A DNA stretch of 25,790 nucleotides from an uncultured Oscillospiraceae bacterium (GTDB lineage: Bacteria; Bacillota; Clostridia; Oscillospirales; Oscillospiraceae), in assembly GCA_910588495.1 (NCBI GenBank), contig CAJUPU010000040.1, positions 1-25,790 on the forward strand, in the 5' to 3' direction. The translations under genes and the position numbers were made by a program. Positions 8,281-14,052 of this stretch are shown piece after piece (within the stretch, counting starts at the first letter, position 1; every line of letters begins with the position of its first letter). The notes beneath the pieces were generated by a model that was given only the letters and a program-made list of their open reading frames with translations, had not been told where the DNA came from and searched no databases.

Positions 8281-8515
8281 TAAAAACGCCCCGAGCCAAA
8301 TTGGCTCGGGGCGGACGAAGTCCGTGGTACCACCCGAATTCCCCGGTCGGGGCACTCGCTTTTGCCTTAACGCGGCGGACGGCGGCGCTTACTCAGATCG
8401 TTCAGCGCCGCGGCTCGGGGACCACTTCGCCCTGCCTCCGCGCGGCCTTTCACCCACCGACCGCTCTCTGAAGCGGAGGGAGAGGGATACTGCTTCCCTT
8501 CCCAGCCTTTTACGA
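8281..8515 (-). promoter_or_regulatory. Valine T-box riboswitch leader of the ycxB-like/valS operon
   Basis: The leader reads from about 8515 down. It contains the AGAGAG element of stem I (near 8467), a specifier region GGUCCCCGAG in which GUC (8422-8420) would read the valine anticodon, and the T-box sequence GGGTGGTACCACGG (about 8335-8322). UGGU there can pair with the ACCA end of uncharged tRNA. A terminator stem follows (11 bp, 8313-8287, ending TTTTTA). Uncharged tRNA(Val) should favour antitermination. The specifier matching the downstream valS makes this assignment firm, although the exact stem I fold was drawn by eye. Confidence 0.9.
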
Positions 8516-8520
8516 CAGAT

Positions 8521-8549
8521 AGTATAGGCGAACCGGCACGGTTTGTCAA
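8521..8549 (-). promoter_or_regulatory. Sigma-A promoter of the T-box/valS operon
   Basis: A perfect TTGACA (8549-8544) and TATACT (8526-8521) are 17 bp apart, just upstream of the T-box leader. Confidence 0.9.
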
Positions 8550-8649
8550 GGGCCGTTTTTTGTGGGAGTGTCCAAGGCGAGAGATAGTGAGAGAGTACCT
8601 CCAGGGAAGCTTTCCCATTCACTTTGGAAAAGAGCGGTAAATACTGGGG

Positions 8650-8686
8650 GAAAATCTGCCGGAGCTGGTTTTTCAACCGGCAGATG
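8650..8686 (-). terminator. Intrinsic terminator after the DapA-like remnant
   Basis: A 9-bp perfect stem (8654-8662 with 8677-8685) is followed on the - strand by TTTTCCCCC. It lies 15 bp beyond the stop codon of the remnant at 8701. Confidence 0.6.
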
Positions 8687-8700
8687 TGCATCGATGTTTC

Positions 8701-8816
8701 TTACTTCATGGCGTGATACTCTCGAAGAAGCGCCTTGACCGCGGCGACATCATCCGCTGGAACAATGGATGTTCCTATTGGCATCATCAGGCGGGGATGG
8801 TACTGTCAAAGCATAG
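8701..8816 (-). pseudogene. C-terminal gene remnant, possibly DapA/N-acetylneuraminate lyase family
   Basis: About 34 codons read into a TAA at 8701 and are closed upstream by a TGA. The reading frame is codon-like and ends in VKALLREYHAMK. The Pro-rich segment followed by an Asp-Asp-Val-Ala helix resembles the C-terminus of dihydrodipicolinate synthase/N-acetylneuraminate lyase family proteins, but the match is short and from memory. A terminator follows directly, as expected for a genuine gene end. The rest of the gene is absent: the next 200 bp upstream hold the terminator of the MobA operon. This looks like the surviving tail of a deleted gene that once belonged to the carboxylate locus. 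Family assignment is weak; status as a remnant is more likely than not. Confidence 0.35.
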
Positions 8817-8951
8817 GACCAACGCAGGCAGCATCGGCAGAGGCTTGGTCTCCACCCTTTTGCGCCATTTTATCCCGGGATCTTGTGCTATTTGCTTCTA
8901 AATCGCAACATATGAGATTTGAAGTCGAAAACCCTTCAGCCCTTGCCAAGG

Positions 8952-9011
8952 CACAAAACAGCCCTGCCCGACCCGAACAGCTGGCAGAAGTCTGTTCAAA
9001 TCGGGCAGGGC
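8952..9011 (-). terminator. Terminator of the kinase-MobA operon
   Basis: An 11-bp perfect outer stem (8961-8971 with 9001-9011) encloses an inner 6-bp stem (8975-8980 with 8992-8997). TGTTTTGTG follows on the - strand. It begins only 4 nt after the MobA stop codon. Confidence 0.7.
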
Positions 9012-9014
9012 CGT

Positions 9015-10172
9015 TCAATTCGGAAGTCCATGCACTTGATAGACCCCGGCTGTCGCGGTCAGCCGGATGTGATCCCCTGGCGTATTGCAGTTGAGAAGCA
9101 GCTCCTCCGGCCCTGTATAGTCAAAAAAATCCCAGGGGATCCTGCCCTCCATGGCGCGGACTGGCGCTCCGCCATCCTCGATCAGCGGGCGGATGATCTG
9201 GGACACACCGCTGTCGTACACAGCAATGAGCGGCTCGGTCTTCCCCCTGTGCCGCAGCGCAGTCACGCCCTTCCTGTGGCGGCGGCACAGATGGGACAGC
9301 GCCCCGCCTGGAACCAGCGGCACATCCACGCTCAACACCAGGCATTGGCTGTTCCGAGCGGCGTGCAGGCAGGTGTACAGCCCACCCAGCGGGCCTCGCT
9401 ACGGAAGTTCGTCCTCCAGCTCCCGCACATCTGGAATTGAGCTCCCGCCTGGGCCGGATATCATAATATCCTCGATCCCCAGGGCTTTCAGCTTATCCAC
9501 CTGACGCTGGAGAAAGGTCTGCCCCAGCAGGATCGACCCTGCCTTGTCCTTCCCCATCCTCCGGGAACGCCCTCCCATCAGGACTACTGCGCTGAAGGGT
9601 CTCGAGGAGGCGCCGCGCCGGCGCTCCAGAAGGCGTTTTCCCTCCTCTTGGATGGCCCGATCCGGAATTTGCAGCTGCGCCGCCAGCACCCCCGCGGCCC
9701 GCTTTTTTACCGCGGTGCCGGTTGGGGAATAGCTCAACAGCGCGGCGGCGATCCCAGCGCCGCAGGCATCCGGTGTAAGAGGGCCAAAGCTTTCCAGATC
9801 CAGCCCTATCACTGTGCCGCCCGCTGGATCCCAGAGAAAATTGCGCAGATTTCCATCCTCCGGCAGCGATCCGCACAGGTCATGACAGCGCCGGATCCAT
9901 TCGGCCAAGGCGCGCCATGGCCGGTGGGAAAAGCCGTCCCGCTCCTGCTTCTCCAGCACGGCCATCAGGGTGGGCTGCGGACAATAAGCTGTCACGATCA
10001 GGCCCGGCTCGCTGTGCAGCACCTCCGGGAGGGGGAGCATCCCCTCCAGCGCCATGTACAGTCCGTTCTCCCGCGCCCAATCTCCCGCGTCCGCGAAATG
10101 CTTCTCCACTGCGGCCCGGCCCTGGTAAACGGCGGCATATACCTGGTTGCGCTTGCTGTATAGAGGAATCAT
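9015..10172 (-). pseudogene. Kinase-like domain fused to MobA nucleotidyltransferase, interrupted by an in-frame TAG
   Basis: Read through one amber codon, this is a 385-codon protein starting at the ATG at 10172. Residues 1 to about 185 look like a choline/aminoglycoside-kinase fold: HDLC near 97, then GNLRNFLW (107-114) and IGLDLES (122-128), which stand in for the catalytic-loop and metal-binding motifs. Residues from about 193 are a MobA-type Mo-cofactor guanylyltransferase: VVLMGGRSRRMGKDKA binds the nucleotide, RGPLGG and SVDVPLV follow, and EPLIAVY lies near the end. Codon 258 (9401-9399) is TAG. Homology resumes immediately in the same frame with RGPLGG, so there is no shift or deletion. 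The start overlaps the preceding stop by 4 nt (ATGA). If TAG terminates, the product keeps the kinase but only the N-terminal third of MobA. MobA would finish bis-MGD for a DmsA-type enzyme. Confidence 0.8.
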
Positions 10173-10621
10173 GACACAGTCAGCCGGATCACGTTGGTGA
10201 CATTGCGCTTGCTGTTGGGATCTCCAAACACCAGAAGCTGGGTCCGCTCCCCCTCCTGAACGATCAGGAACACCCAATCCGGCGCAGCAGCCTCTTCTTG
10301 CGTCACCGTGACACTGTACTCGTCGTCCGCTGTGACGGCCGTTTGTGTGTACGATGTGATACCAGCCTCCGCAAGAACGGCAGACAGCGGCGCGCCCTGA
10401 GCGTCCACCCTGCGCTCCTCGCCCTTCCCGTTTATTACGGTGCCGCGCACCGCCGTCAATTCCACCCGATCCAAGGACAACTCCTCTACCTTCCCCCCGT
10501 ACTACACCAGCACCGTGCCCATTTGAGCCGTTTGGCGGGTGCTCAGGTGGATCCCGGCCGCCGCCGCAGTCACCGCCAGCAAAACAGCGAGCAAAAGGAT
10601 CGCCGGTCTATTCTTTTTCAT
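10169..10621 (-). pseudogene. Signal-anchored small protein, SUOX/DUF4430-like fold, with in-frame TAG
   Basis: Read through one amber, this is a 150-residue protein starting at the ATG at 10621. Residues 1-22 are a signal peptide or anchor (Lys-Lys-Asn-Arg then a hydrophobic run). The TAG is codon 40 (10504-10502). After it the frame continues without shift into a compact beta domain with GAPLSAVLAEAG, AVTADDEYSV and VFGDPNSKRNV. This pattern recalls the small molybdopterin-binding-like (sulfite-oxidase superfamily) or DUF4430 domains often found with secreted or anchored accessory proteins. It overlaps the S-component gene by 4 nt at its start and the kinase-MobA gene by 4 nt at its end, so it was clearly a coupled operon gene. 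If TAG terminates, only a 39-residue signal peptide is made. A TTG restart at 10480 is possible but would lack the export signal. Confidence 0.7.
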
Positions 10622-11190
10622 TTTGCTCCCTCCACCTGCGCCCTTGCGTTTTGGACCTGCCTGACCATCACCACCGGCGCCAATCTGTGGGCTGCCGCCG
10701 CGCCCAGCAGTCCGCACAGCGTACCGGAAACCGCCGCCACGCATACATACAGCAGCAGTGCCGGCCCCCAAAGCCGGAACACGATCCAGTTGGCCGTCAG
10801 CGCGGCGCACACTGCGGCGGCGGCATTGACCAAGGCCATCCGCACCTCGCAGGCGTCCCGCAGGCCTTTTGTTGCCAGCAGGAGCAGATTGATCGTCCCG
10901 CCGGGCAGTATGTATCCGATCGGGGAGAGCGCTCCCATGCTGCCGACCATGCCCAGCCCCAAGGCCAGGGCGCTCTGGATGACGCTCATCATGGTGGCGC
11001 AGCCAGGCTGAGAGGCGAGCATCGCGGCGATCACCAGAAACATCAGGGAAAAGCTTGTCCCGACGCCTCCGGGAATGTGAAGGGAATCCGTCACCAGATT
11101 GGCCGCCGGACTGATGAGCCGTTTGGAAAACAGCCCCAGATCGCAGCAAAGCGCCAAAAACAGGACGGTCCTGAGGGAATATCGTTTCAT
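10618..11190 (-). CDS. ECF-transporter-like membrane S component
   Basis: The protein has 190 aa and is almost entirely hydrophobic with about five to six membrane segments. It has the glycine-rich look of energy-coupling-factor substrate-binding (S) components (MGALSPIGYILPGGTINLLLL near the middle). It starts at the ATG at 11190, where GGAG lies 11 nt upstream. It ends in a 4-nt overlap with the next gene. The substrate cannot be read from the sequence. The candidate Moco-responsive leader in front and MobA at the operon end suggest a link to molybdenum or pterin cofactor supply, which is inference. No ECF ATPase or T subunit is in the window, as is usual for group II ECF systems that share a module. 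Confidence 0.6.
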   Translation of the reverse strand: MKRYSLRTVLFLALCCDLGLFSKRLISPAANLVTDSLHIPGGVGTSFSLMFLVIAAMLASQPGCATMMSVIQSALALGLGMVGSMGALSPIGYILPGGTINLLLLATKGLRDACEVRMALVNAAAAVCAALTANWIVFRLWGPALLLYVCVAAVSGTLCGLLGAAAAHRLAPVVMVRQVQNARAQVEGAK

Positions 11191-11204
11191 TATGATTGAA
11201 CTCC

Positions 11205-11305
11205 TTTTCAATGGAAGGCATGACCGTTTCCAGACATACCCCAGCGGAACGTTTCTCCGCGGCCAGCCGCCATTCCCAATCGGGTTTAGGCAGGTCTGGC
11301 TCGAA
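11205..11305 (-). promoter_or_regulatory. Candidate Moco riboswitch leader
   Basis: The leader just upstream of the S-component gene folds into a closed unit on the - strand: CCAGAC (11299-11294) pairs with GTCTGG (11235-11230). Inside it, GCGGA and TCCGC close a loop containing GAGAAACG. The 3' side reads GGAAACGGTCATGCC (11231-11217). This resembles the Moco RNA motif as I remember it (GAGAAACG ... GGAAACGG.AUGCC). CCTT just after it can pair with AAGG of the ribosome site, offering a translational switch. Context fits: a molybdoenzyme upstream and MobA downstream. No covariance search could be run. Confidence 0.5.
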
Positions 11306-11346
11306 ATCCAATATTTTGCGGGCATCACTTTGTGCCGGCCCGATGA

Positions 11347-11384
11347 GCCGAAGGAACCGGCGTTTTTGCGCCGGTTCCTTCGGC
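11347..11384. other. 16-bp perfect hairpin between the racemase-like gene and the S-component leader
   Basis: Positions 11347-11362 pair perfectly with 11369-11384 around a 6-nt loop. There is no T-tract on either strand, so this is not a standard intrinsic terminator. It could be a processing site, a Rho-independent stop lacking U residues, or part of the leader architecture. A second stem (GCAGCA/TGCTGC) lies between it and the racemase stop. Confidence 0.5.
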
Positions 11385-11422
11385 CGGGCGGCTGCAGCAA
11401 TGCTTTGATGCTGCAAAGACGT

Positions 11423-12139
11423 TTACAGGGTGAACAGCGTTCCCAGCTCTGGCTGCTTTGTCCGCACGCCGCAGCGGCGCAGGGCAGCCCGCAGCGTGGC
11501 CTGATGGCTGGTGATCACCGGGACGCCCAGATCCTCCTCCAGGTCCTTGACCAGCCCCAGGGTGTCCAGGGCCGTGCAGCTCAGGAAGAACACATCCGCG
11601 CCCTTTCGGTCCATTTTCTTGCTGTGGCTGTAGAGAAAGTTGTAGTCAGCAAGGTAGAAGTTGATGTTTTGAAAGCGGGACATATCCATGCCCTCGATGG
11701 CGGTGACGGGGAAGCCGTTCTGCTCCATAAACTCCTTTTCCGCCATATTGGTGGCGTCCGGATAAGGGGTCAGGACCGCGGTCTTTTTCGCGCCCAGTGC
11801 CGCGAGGGCCTCCAGCACGGCTGTGCTGGTGGTGAGGGCCGGGGTGCCGCTGGCACGCTCCATGGTCTTGATGCACTCCCGATCCCAGCCGGCGCCTTTG
11901 ATAAAGCTCCCGGCGGTGCAGCCAAACACCAGCAGGTCAAGGCCCTTCCCCTTATACTTTGCCGCGTTTTCCTCCAGCTGATCCGTGAGGATGGCCAGCC
12001 CCTCCGGGGTGGGGCCGGGGAACACCATCTTCATGGAAGAGAAGGAAACGCCCGGCGGGGAATAAATGTGAAAGGCGTGCTCAATGTTTTCCCCCGGCAT
12101 GGGACTGATGAGCCCGATGCGGGCTTTCCAACCATACAT
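11423..12139 (-). CDS. Asp/Glu racemase superfamily protein, maleate isomerase-like
   Basis: The protein has 238 aa. Two cysteine motifs typical of the superfamily are present: VFGCTAGSF with Cys74 and FLSCTALDTL with Cys188. Retention of both cysteines fits maleate cis-trans isomerase or racemase chemistry and argues against arylmalonate decarboxylase, which keeps only the second. The N-terminus (ARIGLISPMPG) and a PGPTPEGL segment also fit the maleate isomerase/arylmalonate decarboxylase subgroup. It follows the MmgE/PrpD gene in the same direction after 23 bp. Together they suggest processing of a small unsaturated or hydroxylated dicarboxylate. The substrate is not identifiable. The gene is intact. 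Confidence 0.75.
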   Translation of the reverse strand: MYGWKARIGLISPMPGENIEHAFHIYSPPGVSFSSMKMVFPGPTPEGLAILTDQLEENAAKYKGKGLDLLVFGCTAGSFIKGAGWDRECIKTMERASGTPALTTSTAVLEALAALGAKKTAVLTPYPDATNMAEKEFMEQNGFPVTAIEGMDMSRFQNINFYLADYNFLYSHSKKMDRKGADVFFLSCTALDTLGLVKDLEEDLGVPVITSHQATLRAALRRCGVRTKQPELGTLFTL

Positions 12140-12162
12140 AGTACTCTCCTCCTATGATGCTA

Positions 12163-13444
12163 TCAAAGGGACAGGCACTCGGCCAGCTCCGCCATATCGT
12201 CCAGCTGGTCGATCTTCTTGCACAGCTCGATATACCGGGCGGTCTTTTCCGCGCTGAGGCCCACGGCCTTGGCGCCCACCTGGAAGGTGCGCTCCACGTC
12301 CTCCCAGGCGAAGGGGTTTTTGGCGTGGCCCTTGGGGAAGGGCAGGGTGATCTCCACCTGCTTGCCGTCCTTGAGGGTGATGCGCATGGTGGTGGTGGGG
12401 AAGGAGCCGTTCTGGAACATATTGAAGGCCACCCACAGATTCTGGACCTTGTCGGGATCGGACTTGACCTTGGAGGCCAGGTTCAGCAGCTCCTTGTCGT
12501 TCAGGCGGGAGGAATCGTACCAGCCCGGGCCCGGATCGCCCCGCAGCATATAGGCCGCCAGGCAGTAGGGGATGCTGAACTGGGCGTCCCGGCAGCTGGC
12601 ATAGCCGTCCCAGCTGAACTTCACCCGCTCCATATAGGTCGGGCTGACGAAGATCTCCTCGATATCGTCGGCAGTGAAGTTGTGTTCCCGCTTGAGCTGA
12701 TTCAGGCAGTCCAGCGGCGTCTGGATCCACATCCATCACGTTATAGATGTTGTCCAGCTCGTTGCGCTTGGCCATGCCGGCCAGCATCACGCCGGTCAGG
12801 CTGGTGAGGGCAAACTGGAGGTGGTAGAAGTCGGAGCCCTGCTGGGCGAGGATGGCGTTGACCACCGGGGTGGAGCAGGCGGTGGCGCCGAAGAGGAGGT
12901 TGAACTGCTCCTCGTTGCAGCCCAGCAGCTTTCCGGCGGGAGGAGACCCGGCGAAGATCTGCCAGGAGCCCAGACCCCAGCCATACTTCCTCGTATCATA
13001 GTCCGGGGGAGGCTGGATATAGCAGGCCACGCGCTGGTAGACCTCGAAGCCGCCGATCACCGCAGTGAGGAAGTCCTTGCCGCTCTTGTGCATGGCCTCG
13101 GTCATGGCCATGGACACGGAGATCAGGTGGGCGCTGGGATGGCCAGTATAGCTGCAGTCCTCCCAATCCAGGGTGTCCGCAGCGACGGCGTTGGCCATGA
13201 TAGCGCCGTGCATGGGCACCTTGCCAGGCTCGCCCCACATGGTGGACATCATGTCGGAGGTCTGTCCGGTGATGGCGTGGGCCGTGTTGCGTGCGCTGAC
13301 GGCGGTGGGCAGCGTGCGCCCTGCCATGGCGGCGCCGGCCACGTGCAGGGTGAGCATCTTGGCTTTCTCCACCTGTTCCGGGGTCAGATCCTTGTACTCC
13401 AGCTTTGTGATGAACTCAGCCAATCCCTTGGTATACTCGGTCAT
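12163..13444 (-). pseudogene. MmgE/PrpD family protein, frameshifted
   Basis: The family includes 2-methylcitrate dehydratase and cis-aconitate decarboxylase. Reading starts at the ATG at 13444 behind AAGAGGTG and runs about 237 codons, with family-like segments such as AADTLDWEDCSYTGHPS and GSWQIFAGSPPAGKLLG. Near 12730-12734 the frame breaks. The remaining about 188 codons, in another frame, begin IQTPLDCLNQL and end AELAECLSL at 12163. Removing one G at about 12730 joins the two parts (NVMD then WIQTPLDCL) into a protein of about 426 aa, near normal family length. This is therefore a single-base insertion, not a large rearrangement. Without correction the upstream frame runs out of frame to 12152 and the C-terminal domain is lost. 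A sequencing error remains possible. Confidence 0.8.
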
Positions 13445-13524
13445 TTTACACACCTCTTGCAAATAATGTAGTAGTTTTTCAAGCTCCTCTCCAAGGGCGC
13501 GGGCACAGAGTTTGGGACGGGGAA

Positions 13525-14052
13525 CTAGATCGTCTTTTTGGGGGCGTACTGAGAGAGCAGCGCGCTGCACGCCTTGCCGCTGCCGGCGGCCTGGTACTCC
13601 TCCTCGGTCACACAGGTGAGCGCCCCAAAGGAGCAGGCCCGGACGCAGGCGGGCTGGAGGCCGTTTTTGACCCGGGTGTTGCAGCCGTCACACTTCACCA
13701 TCTTCCCGTCAGAGGGCCGGTATTGGGGGGCCCCGAAGGGGCAGGCCAGGGCGCAGCTCTTGCAGCCGATGCAGTTGGTGTTGTCGCAGATCGTGAACCC
13801 GGTCTCCGGATCCTTTTTCAGGCAGCCCACGGGGCAGGCGGAGATGCAGGGGGCGTCGTCGCAGTGCATACAGGCGGCGGAGAGGTAGGCGCAGTAGACC
13901 CGGCCGTCCTCCATATCCAGTTCCTCGTCAAAAGTCCTGCGGAAGCAGGGGTCCCCCGCGGCGGGATCCACATCGTTTTGATCCATGCAGCCGATCATGC
14001 AGGCAGAGCAGGCGCAGCACTTGCTCTCGTCGAACACAAATACTCGTTTCAT
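13525..14052 (-). CDS. DmsB-like 4Fe-4S ferredoxin subunit of the molybdoenzyme
   Basis: The protein has 175 aa. Four cysteine clusters are visible, as in DmsB/NrfC/HycB-type electron-transfer subunits: the first around Cys12-Cys22, the second at 61/64/69/73 (CMHCDDAPCISACP), the third at 94/97/100/104 (CIGCKSCALACP) and the fourth at 121/124/136/140. Four [4Fe-4S] clusters are therefore expected. Its start overlaps the stop of the catalytic subunit gene by 4 nt, so the two are coupled and should form a complex. There is no Tat signal; it should act in the cytosol or travel with its partner. It ends at a TAG. If that were read through, the frame would continue 27 codons and end in an ATGA overlap with the PrpD start, but the extension looks noncoding. 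Confidence 0.9.
   Translation of the reverse strand: MKRVFVFDESKCCACSACMIGCMDQNDVDPAAGDPCFRRTFDEELDMEDGRVYCAYLSAACMHCDDAPCISACPVGCLKKDPETGFTICDNTNCIGCKSCALACPFGAPQYRPSDGKMVKCDGCNTRVKNGLQPACVRACSFGALTCVTEEEYQAAGSGKACSALLSQYAPKKTI

Noticed and set aside
4966..8283. Long open frame on the + strand (about 1105 codons) opposite valS
   Set aside because: It mirrors valS and the YcxB-like gene, whose protein motifs are unambiguous. The translation is a low-complexity Gly/His/Leu/Val product typical of the antisense of a GC3-rich gene.
8389..8691. Open frame on the - strand across the T-box leader
   Set aside because: It covers a promoter and a riboswitch whose elements are recognisable.
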